A stretch of 64,000 nucleotides of DNA from Calothrix parasitica NIES-267 (GCF_002368095.1 NZ_AP018227.1:5968123-6032122), one strand, 5' to 3'; shown: positions 21,130 through 30,555, counted from the first letter of the stretch. The notes: generated by a model from the letters alone, not told the origin. Numbers and translations: made by a program.

Positions 21130-21840
21130 TCAACTTATCTTCATTTGGACATCAATTCCATCACTAACTAATTTCCCATCTTCCATATAAATAATTCTGT
21201 CACCAATATCTAAAATACGGTTATCGTGAGTGACCAACAAAATTGTACAACCTTGCTCTTTGGCTAATTTGTACATTATTTCTACTACATCTCGTCCCGA
21301 TTTTTTATCAAGAGCAGCGGTTGGTTCGTCGGCTAAAACTATTTTGGGACTACTTGCTAAAGCACGAGCAATTGCTACTCTTTGCTTTTGTCCTCCTGAT
21401 AAATTTTCAGGATAATAATTAACTCGATTTCCTAAACCAACTTGTTCTAATATTTCGATAGCTTTAGCATCAAGATTCTGCTCGAAAAATTTGTCATGCA
21501 ATTCCAACGACATCTTAACGTTTTGTTTGACTGTTAAAAAACTCATCAAATTATGAGGTTGGAAAATGTAGCCAATATTTTGACGAAGTTTAGTTAAATG
21601 CTGTTTGCTAGCTCCGCGTATTTCTTGTTCTAGAATCATTAAACTACCTTCTTGAGCGGAACGTAACCCACCCATTAAAGTTAGTAAAGTAGTTTTTCCA
21701 GAACCAGATGGGCCAGTTAATATGACAATTTCTCCAGCACTAATATTTAAATTGATATCGAATAATACTTGTTTGCGGAGATTTTTATTACCGAAATAGT
21801 GATTGAGATTTTTTACGGAGATTACGGGTTGTGGTGACAT
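21130..21840 (-). CDS. DevA-type ABC exporter ATPase
   Basis: ATP-binding subunit of a DevBCA-type exporter, 236 residues. Walker A GPSGSGKT is at 43-50, the Q-loop at FQPHNLM, signature LSGGQKQR, Walker B IVLADEP and switch His in LVTHDN. Similarity to heterocyst glycolipid-exporter ATPases (DevA/HgdA) is in overall layout. The matching permease and adaptor genes lie 1.6 kb and 6.8 kb upstream on the same strand, separated by other genes, which is an unusual dispersal. The substrate is unknown. Confidence 0.9.
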   Translation of the reverse strand: MSPQPVISVKNLNHYFGNKNLRKQVLFDINLNISAGEIVILTGPSGSGKTTLLTLMGGLRSAQEGSLMILEQEIRGASKQHLTKLRQNIGYIFQPHNLMSFLTVKQNVKMSLELHDKFFEQNLDAKAIEILEQVGLGNRVNYYPENLSGGQKQRVAIARALASSPKIVLADEPTAALDKKSGRDVVEIMYKLAKEQGCTILLVTHDNRILDIGDRIIYMEDGKLVSDGIDVQMKIS

Positions 21841-21861
21841 GGTTTTTTATCATAGGTAATT

Positions 21862-21915
21862 TGTAGAGACGCGATATAATGTCCTTCGGACACGCTTCGC
21901 TAACGCGTCTTTACA
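21862..21915. repeat. Palindromic repeat (TGTAGAGACGCG family)
   Basis: TGTAGAGACGCG on the left and ACGCGTCTTTACA on the right form an imperfect inverted repeat with an inner GTCC-TTC-GGAC hairpin. Shorter relatives with TGTAGAGACGT ends occur at 31341-31368 and 57030-57055. It sits between the devA-like gene and the methyltransferase gene. Confidence 0.7.
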
Positions 21916-22734
21916 TCATGGAAGTCGTAATCTTGCAACAATTACGGGTGAAACTTCATTAAATCGACTCCAACTAATAGCATTATTTCGAGCAGCAATT
22001 TCTTCAGAAAAAGCTGGTTCTTCTAAACCGTCGAGGACAAACCCAAACTTGAAAGCTGTATTCAATAAGATATGTAGGGGACGATGAAAATAAATATGTG
22101 GTTGTGGTTGATTATCTAGTGCTAATCCGCGTACTTTACTAGGTTTTAAATAACCTTTTACTTTAATATAATATTCAGTATAAATTTCATTTTCATTCTC
22201 TATTAATTCTCCTCCTAAACTCGTATGCATGCTATTAAAGCAGGGATGCATTACAGCGAAGATAAAACAACCACCAGGACAAATTATTTTTGTTAATGCT
22301 TTAAATAATGGTTCAATTTCTGCCATATCCATTAAAGCCATTGCAGAAATTGCTGCGTCAAAAGATTTTTCACCAAGTTTTAATAATGCCGTTTCATCTG
22401 TAGCGTCTAAAACCTGATATTCAATTAATTCTTGATTTTTTTGATTAGAACTAGTTCTTTTAGAAGCATTATCAATCATTTCTGATGCAAAGTCTATTCC
22501 TAACATCTTTGCACCCAAACTAGCCAATCTACGAGTAGTTAAACCGTTTCCACAACCAATATCTAATATTTTTTGTCCCGCTTGTAATTGTAGTAATTTT
22601 TCTATTGCTGGACGTACTAAATAACGATGAAAGTCGTTTCCTTCATCACCCATTTTTTCATCCCAAACTTGAGCGGTAGCATTCCAAGCTTCGCGGGTTT
22701 GATTATTTAACGAATTGATAGATTTATCTGTCAT
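21916..22734 (-). CDS. Class I SAM-dependent methyltransferase
   Basis: A 272-residue Rossmann-fold methyltransferase. Motif I is ILDIGCGNG at residues 56-64, an acidic post-I residue lies in MLGIDFASEMI, and motif IV is the FDAAISAMALMDM region. The C-terminal half, with HIYFHRPLHI and a Glu/Asp-rich end, resembles small-molecule (UbiE/ubiquinone- or natural-product-type) methyltransferases rather than nucleic-acid ones. It sits between the DevC- and DevA-like genes on the same strand. A tailoring role on the molecule that the exporter moves is inferred from position only. Confidence 0.85.
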   Translation of the reverse strand: MTDKSINSLNNQTREAWNATAQVWDEKMGDEGNDFHRYLVRPAIEKLLQLQAGQKILDIGCGNGLTTRRLASLGAKMLGIDFASEMIDNASKRTSSNQKNQELIEYQVLDATDETALLKLGEKSFDAAISAMALMDMAEIEPLFKALTKIICPGGCFIFAVMHPCFNSMHTSLGGELIENENEIYTEYYIKVKGYLKPSKVRGLALDNQPQPHIYFHRPLHILLNTAFKFGFVLDGLEEPAFSEEIAARNNAISWSRFNEVSPVIVARLRLP

Positions 22735-22784
22735 TGCGATACTTCTTTTATATTTTCTAATTGATTATTATTATTTGAATTATT

Positions 22785-23426
22785 TTATGTTTCTATATCA
22801 ACAGGTTTTTTAACAAACATCTCTACAATTACATAAAAAATAATTATCGAAGCCCAAGATAGGTTCCATAGTGATGGATTAATCAGCGCGACGATTATTG
22901 TGATTAGAGCAACTATGGGTTCAATTAATGAAGTGATTCTAATATATTTAATAGTTTGTATATTTAAATTTGTATCTACCAAACGACGCTTATAGGTTGC
23001 ATAAGTCCAATTCATAAAAGAAAATAATCCGATGAAAAATATATTAATACTGTAGCAAACTTGAACTATGTAGTTGTCAGGAAAATACATGATTAATACG
23101 TTTGAGAAAGGAACTATAAACAGACTCATTAGATATACTATATAGAGCCAAATATGTATTTCATCAGTTTTCCGGTAATGACTAAATTGTTTTATATGGT
23201 CTATCCAATAAAAGGCTAATATCACAAATGTAATCACATAGTTTTCTAACGGTTCCAGTTGTGAAATTAAAAATTTATTTATCTCTGTATTGCTCGCGGA
23301 TTCAGCAAATTTTGGAAAATCAAATCCAAAAATTGTTAATGCCATTGCTAAAGCAAAAATTGTATCGGATAATCTTCCGAGATGAGTAATCATGTTTGTT
23401 GAATTTGTGCTTTTATTGGTAGTCAT
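22785..23426 (-). CDS. TMEM175-family (DUF1211) membrane protein
   Basis: A 213-residue integral membrane protein with about six hydrophobic segments. Near the N-terminus it carries the family motif as RLSDTIFALAMALTIFGF, matching the R-x-x-FSD-x-x-F-A signature of bacterial TMEM175 potassium channels, with Leu replacing the Phe of FSD. Bacterial members have one six-helix repeat and assemble as tetramers. It has no obvious link to an exporter, yet lies within the DevBCA-type cluster with 50-base gaps on both sides. Confidence 0.75.
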   Translation of the reverse strand: MTTNKSTNSTNMITHLGRLSDTIFALAMALTIFGFDFPKFAESASNTEINKFLISQLEPLENYVITFVILAFYWIDHIKQFSHYRKTDEIHIWLYIVYLMSLFIVPFSNVLIMYFPDNYIVQVCYSINIFFIGLFSFMNWTYATYKRRLVDTNLNIQTIKYIRITSLIEPIVALITIIVALINPSLWNLSWASIIIFYVIVEMFVKKPVDIET

Positions 23427-23439
23427 ATATTAAATTAAT

Positions 23440-23475
23440 TAATTGATTGATTTATTTATTTATTTATTTTTATAA
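23440..23475. repeat. TTAA/TTTA tetranucleotide tract
   Basis: Repeats of TTAA, TTGA and then TTTA fill the 49-base gap between the permease and TMEM175-like genes. A matching AAAT/AAATA tract lies upstream of the permease gene at 24686-24722. Confidence 0.8.
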
Positions 23476-24639
23476 TTAAAAAACATCTGCTGGGTCTGCA
23501 CTTTGTAGTTTTCGCATCGCAACTAAACCGGAAAAACTACACATAATAATGGTTAGAGTTAGCACTACAACTGCGCGGTCAATTGTCATTGCGATAGGTA
23601 ATAAAGTCGCTGCAAAAGTAATTTGATATAATCCCATTGACAGCAACATACCGGGTAAAAATCCCAGCACGGACATTATCAAAGCTTCCTGCATCAGCAT
23701 CACCATTAAATAACCGTCGCTGTATCCCATTGCTTTGAGGGTTGCGTATTCTGGAAGATGTTCCGATACGTCGGAATAAAGTATTTGATATACGATTACA
23801 ATTCCGACAATAAAACCAACAACTACACCGATACCGAATATGAATCCAATTCCTTGACTTCCCCAATAATCCTTCTCTGTTTCAGCAAATTCTTTGGGTG
23901 TCAATACTCTGACATCGTTGGGTAAATTAGCTTTGAGTTGAGACTGGATTTTTTCTACATCTGCTTGTGGTTTTAACTTGATTAAACCTACTTCAATTTG
24001 ATTGGATTGACGGTTAGGAAATAGTTTTAAAAAGGTTGAATCGCTAGTTAAAATATTCCCGTCCGCTGCAAAGGAAGCACCCATCTCAAATAAACCAACT
24101 GCTTTAATAGTTTGGTCATTAACTAAGGTTTCTACAGTTCCTTTTTGTTTAATTAAATCTGAAATTGGGCCATACTCCGGACGAGATGCGCGGTCAAATA
24201 TTATATTATCTAGAAGCTTTAATTTATCAATATTTTTATTTACTTCCGGATAATCAAATGGTGGATTTACCGGGTCAATTCCCCATACTAATATTGCTCG
24301 ATTCACGCGAGTTTCAGGATTACGCCATTGAGCGGTATTAATATATAAAGGACGAACTGATTTTACTCCTTCATATGCTAATGTTTGCTGCAATCTTTCT
24401 CTAGAAAAACTTTTGACCGAAAATAAACTTTGAAACTGCGGATTAATCAAAACTAAGTCAGCTTGTAAAGTTCTATGAGGTCTAGTTGCGCTATCAAATA
24501 GTGCATCTAATAATCCTAATTGAACAAACATCAACATATCAGCAAAAGCAATTCCCGCTAAAGCAATCGCGAGCCGCGTTTTCTCTTTTTTTAATTGCAA
24601 CCAAGCTAAGGGTGTACGACGAAATAGTTTGTTTAACAT
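23476..24639 (-). CDS. DevC-type ABC exporter permease
   Basis: Inner-membrane permease of a DevBCA exporter, 387 residues. It starts with the DevC-like FRRTPLAWLQLKKEKTRLAI segment, has one N-terminal helix, a periplasmic domain (residues ~45-255) and three FtsX-domain helices (from about 265). The PEYATLKAMGYSDGYL motif is diagnostic of the DevC family and marks the cytoplasmic coupling region. The usual length is ~385-390. The ATPase gene is separated from it by two other genes. Confidence 0.92.
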   Translation of the reverse strand: MLNKLFRRTPLAWLQLKKEKTRLAIALAGIAFADMLMFVQLGLLDALFDSATRPHRTLQADLVLINPQFQSLFSVKSFSRERLQQTLAYEGVKSVRPLYINTAQWRNPETRVNRAILVWGIDPVNPPFDYPEVNKNIDKLKLLDNIIFDRASRPEYGPISDLIKQKGTVETLVNDQTIKAVGLFEMGASFAADGNILTSDSTFLKLFPNRQSNQIEVGLIKLKPQADVEKIQSQLKANLPNDVRVLTPKEFAETEKDYWGSQGIGFIFGIGVVVGFIVGIVIVYQILYSDVSEHLPEYATLKAMGYSDGYLMVMLMQEALIMSVLGFLPGMLLSMGLYQITFAATLLPIAMTIDRAVVVLTLTIIMCSFSGLVAMRKLQSADPADVF

Positions 24640-24685
24640 GATTTCAGTTATCAGTTATCAGTGAACAGTTAAGAGTTAAGAGTTT

Positions 24686-24725
<40 letters not shown>

Positions 24726-24775
24726 CTTCTTCTCTTCCCTCACTCTCTCCCTCACTCTTTCTACCCCTTCTCCCC

Positions 24776-25381
24776 CTATCTAATAGCTTCTCTTTTCATT
24801 GTCCAAAATTTAACTGCTTCTTCTTCTGTTCTTAGAATTTCAAATCCGTTTCTTTGATAAAAACGAACTGCTTTTTCTGTTGATGTTTCTAGATAACAAG
24901 GTAAATTTTCTTTGTCTGCTCTTTCTAGAATAGGCTGAATCAATAATTTACCTATTCCTTGACTTTGATAAGCGGATGATACCCCTAAAGCAAATAAATA
25001 CCAGTGGGGTTGATGCATATCTTGCTCGTGATACTTATCAAATAATGTAAATAGAGGTAGAAATTTTTTTAATCCTTTAAGACCAAGTAGAAATGGAATT
25101 TTATAAAATCCTGATTGTAAAATTTCTAGTAAATTCAAAGGATATTTTCCCGGTGGAATCCAAGCTGCTATACCTTTAATTTCTGGAGTTGTATATACAT
25201 GCTTTAATTGTTGAGAATAGCGCAAAGTAGATTCCCATAAATTACTAGATACTTTATCTCTTTTACTAATCGTTTCAGGTAAAATGTAATCAAAAATTGG
25301 GTCTTTACTAAATGCATCAACTAGGATTTCTGTCGCTTGATTAATTTTCGTTTCTTCTAAGCGAATAATTTTTGTATTCAT
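24776..25381 (-). CDS. GNAT-family N-acetyltransferase, copy A
   Basis: A 201-residue GNAT acetyltransferase. Motif A is LGVSSAYQSQGIGKLLIQP, with the acetyl-CoA pyrophosphate loop QSQGIG; motif B is YLETSTEKAVRFYQRNGFEI. The acceptor is unknown. It is about two-thirds identical by eye, without gaps, to the other GNAT gene at 27968-28573. The two copies flank the Rieske and P450 genes, which suggests a duplication around them. It is co-directional with the whole DevBCA-type cluster, 68 bases from the Rieske stop. Confidence 0.88.
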   Translation of the reverse strand: MNTKIIRLEETKINQATEILVDAFSKDPIFDYILPETISKRDKVSSNLWESTLRYSQQLKHVYTTPEIKGIAAWIPPGKYPLNLLEILQSGFYKIPFLLGLKGLKKFLPLFTLFDKYHEQDMHQPHWYLFALGVSSAYQSQGIGKLLIQPILERADKENLPCYLETSTEKAVRFYQRNGFEILRTEEEAVKFWTMKREAIR

Positions 25382-25448
25382 GATATTGCGTAATTCTATA
25401 TTCTAAATATCAACTATTAGCTAACAACCAAGCACTAAAAACTATTAA

Positions 25449-26405
25449 CTAAAAAATTTGTTCTTCATACATCTGATGCCAAATTACTATTGTTTTATCA
25501 GCACGAACAAAATTATTAACCTTCAAACCGCTTTGCTGTGGTTTACTTGATTTTACAATTCTATAATCGTCTGGTTGAGCGAAACTTAAATCAAACCAAA
25601 TCGCGAATCTAGATATCAAACGACTTATCCAAGGACTACCAAGTGAATTATAATAACGCGCATATACCCAAGTATTTTCTTCATCTACTGGTGTTGCTGT
25701 CACATACAGTTTCACTCCACCAATTTCAAAATCAAATATCGCTAAATTGGGAAAATAAAGCCAATGCTCAATTTTAAATGAACTCTTCTTATTGTCACTT
25801 TCTAATGATTTTAATTCACCCCAACTATGAATTATTTCGTCTTTAATTTCTACTTCAAAAGGTTCAAGTACTTTAGCAGAACCAAAATCAAATAACCAAG
25901 CTATTTTATGATGAGCAAAAGCTACGTGATGTAAGTCGATAAGTAAGTTTTCTACCGCTCTGGTAAAAGGTATATCCCAACTCATAGTACCGCTAGACCA
26001 ACGTCGGGGACTATCTTCTAATTCTTCAAACCAAGGTATTTCTGGATAGCTCGATTTTTCTTCACCCCACCATAACCAGACTAAATCATGAGCTTCCCTG
26101 ACTAAATAAGTTTTCACCCGCATTGTAGTACCTATGGAAGCATTTTCTCCTTCACAAGGCATTAAAGTACAGTTTCCCTCTGTTGAAAACCGAAAACCGT
26201 GAAAAGGACATTCAATACATCCATCGACGACTTTACCTAAGCCAAGACTCGCTCCTCGATGGGGACAATGTTGACTTTGACAAACTATTGTTCCTTTATC
26301 ATCTCTCCACAATACTAAGTCTTCACCTAGTCTTGTCATTGCTACCGGTTTTTTACCGATTGCTTTTGAACCTGCTATTACCCACCATTTATTTCTCAAA
26401 AACAC
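25449..26405 (-). CDS. Rieske-type oxygenase alpha-subunit-like protein
   Basis: A 318-residue Rieske non-haem iron oxygenase. The [2Fe-2S] site is Cys47-x-His49 with Cys66-x-x-His69. The mononuclear iron site is Asp157/His160/His165 in ENLLIDLHHVAFAHH (D-x-x-H-x4-H). Such enzymes hydroxylate or demethylate aromatic, terpenoid or tetrapyrrole compounds using a separate reductase; none is encoded nearby. The next gene upstream on the same strand is a P450, so two monooxygenases are paired. The substrate is unknown; a role in tailoring the product exported by the DevBCA-type system is inferred from context. Confidence 0.88.
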   Translation of the reverse strand: MFLRNKWWVIAGSKAIGKKPVAMTRLGEDLVLWRDDKGTIVCQSQHCPHRGASLGLGKVVDGCIECPFHGFRFSTEGNCTLMPCEGENASIGTTMRVKTYLVREAHDLVWLWWGEEKSSYPEIPWFEELEDSPRRWSSGTMSWDIPFTRAVENLLIDLHHVAFAHHKIAWLFDFGSAKVLEPFEVEIKDEIIHSWGELKSLESDNKKSSFKIEHWLYFPNLAIFDFEIGGVKLYVTATPVDEENTWVYARYYNSLGSPWISRLISRFAIWFDLSFAQPDDYRIVKSSKPQQSGLKVNNFVRADKTIVIWHQMYEEQIF

Positions 26406-26564
26406 TTTTGTTCTCCTTGTATTAGGTATTCTTTGTAATTAAAAGCTATTAATTGTTAATTTGCAATTGGATTAAGATGTGCTTAAGCTAACAGCTAAAA
26501 GCTGGATAAATCTATTTAGCAATTAGAAATTTAGTGGGAACGAAATGCTCCGTCTTTCTACTTC

Positions 26565-27818
26565 CTAACCTAAAACTACCGGCAGGCTTTTATACATATG
26601 AAATCCGGGTCTTACCTGTATCTCAAGCTCTGATTGTTCAACCGCTAAACGTAAATTGGGATTCCGCTTCAACAGATTATTAATGGCTATTTTTGTCTCT
26701 ATTCGCGCTAGTTGCGCTCCCAAACAGGAATGTATTCCACTCCCAAAAGCGAGGTGCTTGTTGGGGGAACGAGTAATATCAAATACCTCTGGGTTTTTAA
26801 ACATAGCTGGGTCGCGATTGGCTGCACCTAAAAACGGGAAAACCGTCGCACCTTTGGGAATCGTCACTCCATGTAGGGTAATATCTTCTGCTGCATAGTT
26901 GGCTTCTGTAGACTGTACGGAACCGCAAAAGCGAAGAATCTCTTCGATTGCTGGCTCAATCAGGTCTGGATTTTGTCGCAATCGCGCTAGCTGTTCTGGA
27001 TGTTGTAGCAGTGCGATTACACCATTTGTAATTAGCTCTACGGTGGTTTCAAAGCCAGCAGCAATCAGTAAAAACACCATGCTGACAATTTCATCTTCGC
27101 TTAAGCTTTCTCCTTCTTCCTCTGCTTGAATCAGTCCAGTGAGGATGTCTTCACCAGGATAATTTCGCTTGCGCTCTATCAGCTTACGTATAAATTTAAA
27201 CAAACGTGACATATCCCAGAACATCGTGCGGACAATTCGCCAACCTGAGAAACCATCCATTATCGTTTCAATACCCTTGTAAAGTTCGGACATATCTTCA
27301 TCAGCTACACCCACCATTTCCTGAATAACGGTGACGGGAATAGGAAGCGCGTAGGCTTCTTTGAGGTCTACAGTACCTAATCGCATCCCTTTGTCTAATA
27401 GTTCGTTGGTTAACTGCTCAATTCGGGTGTTTATTTTAGCAAGTGACTTGCGTGTAAATGCCTGATGCACCAAACTACGTAGACGCTTATGGTCTGGTTC
27501 ATCCTCGTAAAGCATGTTTTGTGCCATTAGCTCAACAGACTTTGGCAGGGAAATGAATGAGGGAAGCGGTAAGGGAATAATTGACTTGCTACCACCCGTA
27601 ATTGTGCTACGGTCGCGAATAAATCTCGGGTCGTTCAACATCATCGCACAGTCTTTATAGCGAGAGAGAATGTAGGAATTTGGAATGATATATTTCCCAT
27701 GAAACACCGGTGATTCTTCTCGCAGCCATTTGTAGTATTCGTACTTGTTTTGAGCAAATTCTTTGGAGTCTAAATCGGGAGGAATTTGTAGTTTGTGATT
27801 TGTTTGTTTAGTTAGCAT
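26565..27818 (-). CDS. Cytochrome P450
   Basis: A soluble bacterial-type P450 of 417 residues from the ATG at 27818, which has a GGAAG ribosome site 7 bases upstream; an in-frame codon at 27842 would add eight residues. Conserved parts: I-helix oxygen-activation motif AAGFETT at 253-259 (Glu replacing the commoner Asp), ExxR at 293-296 (EILR), and haem-binding FGSGIHSCLG with Cys365. There is no N-terminal membrane anchor. The layout resembles CYP107-like secondary-metabolism P450s. Its partner ferredoxin is not encoded nearby. It is paired with a Rieske oxygenase in a cluster bounded by GNAT paralogues. Confidence 0.93.
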   Translation of the reverse strand: MLTKQTNHKLQIPPDLDSKEFAQNKYEYYKWLREESPVFHGKYIIPNSYILSRYKDCAMMLNDPRFIRDRSTITGGSKSIIPLPLPSFISLPKSVELMAQNMLYEDEPDHKRLRSLVHQAFTRKSLAKINTRIEQLTNELLDKGMRLGTVDLKEAYALPIPVTVIQEMVGVADEDMSELYKGIETIMDGFSGWRIVRTMFWDMSRLFKFIRKLIERKRNYPGEDILTGLIQAEEEGESLSEDEIVSMVFLLIAAGFETTVELITNGVIALLQHPEQLARLRQNPDLIEPAIEEILRFCGSVQSTEANYAAEDITLHGVTIPKGATVFPFLGAANRDPAMFKNPEVFDITRSPNKHLAFGSGIHSCLGAQLARIETKIAINNLLKRNPNLRLAVEQSELEIQVRPGFHMYKSLPVVLG

Positions 27819-27967
27819 GATTTTCTTCCGTATTGCGAACAAAGATAGAGTATAGTTATTTCAATTTTGCCTAAACTGCTTATTCCAGCACCACAGACAA
27901 GCTGTATTTGCGACATTTACGAAATTGCATAATATGCTGAGCTTTATAACTAAAAAACTAATAATTT

Positions 27968-28573
27968 TTAATTATTTGGTTCTCTTTTCATAGTCCAAAA
28001 TTTAACTGGTAGTTCTTCTGTTCTGAGAATTTCAAATCCATTTCTTTGATAAAAACGGACTGCTTTTTCTGTTGTTGTTTCTAAATAACAAGGTAAATTC
28101 TGTTCATCTGCTTGTTTAAGAATCGGTTGAATTAATAAGCTTCCTATTCCTTGACTTTGATAAGCTGATGAAACTCCCAAAGCTAATAAATACCAATGGG
28201 GCTGATTCATGTCCTGTTTGTGATACTTCTCAAACATTGAAAACAGAGAAAGTAATTTGATAAATCTTCCTAAACCAAGCTGAAAAGGCATTTTATACAA
28301 TCCTAACTGCAACATTTTGAAGAAGTTTAACGGATATTGATTTGGTGGAATCCAAGCTGCTATACCTTTTATTTCTGGTGTTGTATATACATGGTTTGAT
28401 AATTGAGAATAACGGATGTTTATTTCTGAGAATTTACGAGCAATTTTTTCTCTTTGACTCACTTCTTGAGGAAGAATATATTGCAAAATCGGGTCTTTAC
28501 TAAATGCATCAACAAGAGTTTCTGTTGCTTGATTAACAAGATTTTCTTCTAAACGAATTATTTGCGCGTTCAT
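27968..28573 (-). CDS. GNAT-family N-acetyltransferase, copy B
   Basis: A 201-residue GNAT protein paralogous to the one at 24776-25381. The acetyl-CoA loop is the same (SSAYQSQGIGSLLIQP), as is the C-terminal TEKAVRFYQRNGFEI region. The central part is shared too (VYTTPEIKGIAAWIPP), and the two differ mainly near residues 35-60 and 90-115. It lies between the DevB-like gene and the P450 gene, co-directional with both. The acceptor is unknown; differences in the middle may reflect different acceptors. Confidence 0.88.
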   Translation of the reverse strand: MNAQIIRLEENLVNQATETLVDAFSKDPILQYILPQEVSQREKIARKFSEINIRYSQLSNHVYTTPEIKGIAAWIPPNQYPLNFFKMLQLGLYKMPFQLGLGRFIKLLSLFSMFEKYHKQDMNQPHWYLLALGVSSAYQSQGIGSLLIQPILKQADEQNLPCYLETTTEKAVRFYQRNGFEILRTEELPVKFWTMKREPNN

Positions 28574-28666
28574 GATTTTTCTCCGTAAAAATTAATAACT
28601 AATAAGTCAAAAATTAATAAGTATAAATTTATATCAGACATTCGTTATAAAATATTCCAATCGAAA

Positions 28667-29944
28667 TCATAATTCAATCTCCGTTTGTACCTGTAAATTA
28701 GTTAATCCCGTTACCCTTTTACTATCTTCTGGATTTAAACGAATTTTGACATCAACCACACGTTTATCTAAGTTTTCTCCTGGTTGATTGCTGAAAACGT
28801 TTTGTCTGTTGATTTGTAAACCAATTTGAGCAACTTCTCCCTGTAGTTCACCAGAAAAAGCTTGTCCTCGAATTGACGCTTTTTGTCCCAATTTAACTTT
28901 CTCGATATCAGTTTGATATACTTCTGCTACCACCATCATTTGCTGAGTTTTTCCTAGTTCAGCAATACCTTGACTCGATATTTGTTCTCCGACTCTAGTG
29001 TGAATTTTCAGAACTTGACCCGCTATTGGTGCGCGGATATAAGCTTGTTCTAAGTTCGTTTGACCTTGTTTTAAAGCAGCTTTTGCATTATCTACTTCGG
29101 TTTGTGCTGCTCGAACATCTACCGGACGAATTTCTGAAATTTGATTTAAAGTTGCTTCAGCTTCTTTAATTTGTTCGCTTCCCGATGATTGGATACGATT
29201 TAAATTTGCTCTTGCTTCAGAAAGTTCTTGCTGACGAGATGATTCGATACGATTGAGATTTGCTCTTGCTTCGTTCATCTGTTGTTTTGCAGTTTGTAAT
29301 GTTAAGCGTTTGCTATCTCGTAACGAATTAGAAACTGCACCATTACTAAACAGTTTTTGATAGCGTTGATATTCAATATTGGCATTATCAACTTCAGCTT
29401 TTAATCTCGCAATAGTCGCTTTTTGTGCTGCTATTTCTGTATTTTTTTCTGCCTGTATTCTGGAAATTGTAGCTTGTTGTGCTGCTATTTGATTTGTTTT
29501 TTCTGACTGTAAACGAGCAATTGTAGCTTCTTGCGCTTTAATTTCTCCTGTTTTCGCTCCTGCTTGTACCTGTGCTAATTTAGCCTCAGCCATTCGTATT
29601 TGCTCTTTAGCTTTTAATAGCTCATCTTGCAATGTTTTTTGAGAATCTAATATTGCAATTACATCCCCTGCTTTTACTTTGTCTCCTTCTTTAACTAACA
29701 ATTTTGTAACCCTATCACCGTCTAAATTTAAAGGAGCAGATAAATTAATTACTTCTCCTTGGGGTTCCAATCTTCCTAAAGCAGTGACCTTCTTTACCGT
29801 AGGTTGCGTTTCGACTACGGGAGGTTCTGATGTAGTCAATAAACCAGTTTGAGAGATTCCATAAATGGCTATTCCTCCTGTCATTAAAGTAGCAGTTACA
29901 ACCACACCAATTAATTTATGAGAAGGTTTTGAAATTATTTGCAT
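28667..29944 (-). CDS. DevB-type membrane-fusion protein (HlyD family)
   Basis: Periplasmic adaptor of a DevBCA-type exporter, 425 residues. One N-terminal membrane helix (about 11-30) is followed by the DevB-like TVKKVTALGRLEPQGEVI segment, a lipoyl half-motif, a long coiled-coil hairpin (about 100-280) and beta domains (IRAPIAGQVLKIHTRVGEQI). The hairpin carries internal repeats: AATIARLQ-like units near 140-185 and ARANLNRIESS-like units near 225-265. It is the first structural gene after the TetR gene, 41 bases downstream. The permease and ATPase are separated from it by inserted genes. Confidence 0.92.
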   Translation of the reverse strand: MQIISKPSHKLIGVVVTATLMTGGIAIYGISQTGLLTTSEPPVVETQPTVKKVTALGRLEPQGEVINLSAPLNLDGDRVTKLLVKEGDKVKAGDVIAILDSQKTLQDELLKAKEQIRMAEAKLAQVQAGAKTGEIKAQEATIARLQSEKTNQIAAQQATISRIQAEKNTEIAAQKATIARLKAEVDNANIEYQRYQKLFSNGAVSNSLRDSKRLTLQTAKQQMNEARANLNRIESSRQQELSEARANLNRIQSSGSEQIKEAEATLNQISEIRPVDVRAAQTEVDNAKAALKQGQTNLEQAYIRAPIAGQVLKIHTRVGEQISSQGIAELGKTQQMMVVAEVYQTDIEKVKLGQKASIRGQAFSGELQGEVAQIGLQINRQNVFSNQPGENLDKRVVDVKIRLNPEDSKRVTGLTNLQVQTEIEL

Positions 29945-29985
29945 AGTTCATCACCAATTACCAACTACCAACTACCAACTACCAA
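29945..29985. repeat. Heptamer repeat (CAACTAC) between TetR and DevB-like genes
   Basis: About five copies of the 7-base unit CAACTAC fill the 41-base gap. Repeats of this type separate many genes of this window and seem neutral to co-transcription. Confidence 0.85.
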
Positions 29986-30555
29986 CTACCCATTCCCTAA
30001 ATAACTACTCACCATTTTTATCAGCAACTCTCCTTGTTCTTGATAAGAAATCATTTCACCTTCAAACATTCGCACGCAAATCAAACCATTGAAAAAATTA
30101 ACTACAAAATCAGCAATTGCTTTATCTTCTATTTCCAAATATTTTAATAACTCTTCTCTTGATTTCTGGGATACTCGTTTTAATACCTCATTGTTTAAAA
30201 CTTCGCTCCTTCCTTCGTGCTGATAAAAATCGCAGTAAAGTAATATTTGACTAATAAAATAATCTTCGTTTTTTTCAACATAATTTATCAAAGCTGTAAT
30301 TCTATCCTTTACAGTTTTTGTATCTCCTGCTTCAGCTAAAAAATTTGCAACATCTTGCTCGCATTGTTCTTCTACTAACTGTAAAAATATAGCTTCTTTA
30401 TTAGGAAAATAGTGATATAAAGTTCCGGTTGAAACACTCAACTCTTTGGCAATTTCACGCATGGTAACGGAACTGTAACCCTTAGAAGCAAATAAATCAA
30501 AGCTTTTCCATAGAAGTTCTTTCCTATACTTTTCATGGTCTACAATTTTCGGCAT
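29986..30555 (-). CDS. TetR-family transcriptional regulator
   Basis: A 189-residue regulator. The N-terminal helix-turn-helix covers about residues 13-60, with the typical TMREIAKELSVSTGTLYHYFPNKEAI recognition segment starting near residue 31. The C-terminal helical domain likely binds a small ligand. It is the first gene of the co-directional DevBCA-type cluster, so it probably represses its own operon and is relieved by the exported compound or a precursor. No obvious palindromic operator was pinned down in the 95-base upstream gap. TetR-DevBCA pairings are known in filamentous cyanobacteria. Confidence 0.9.
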   Translation of the reverse strand: MPKIVDHEKYRKELLWKSFDLFASKGYSSVTMREIAKELSVSTGTLYHYFPNKEAIFLQLVEEQCEQDVANFLAEAGDTKTVKDRITALINYVEKNEDYFISQILLYCDFYQHEGRSEVLNNEVLKRVSQKSREELLKYLEIEDKAIADFVVNFFNGLICVRMFEGEMISYQEQGELLIKMVSSYLGNG

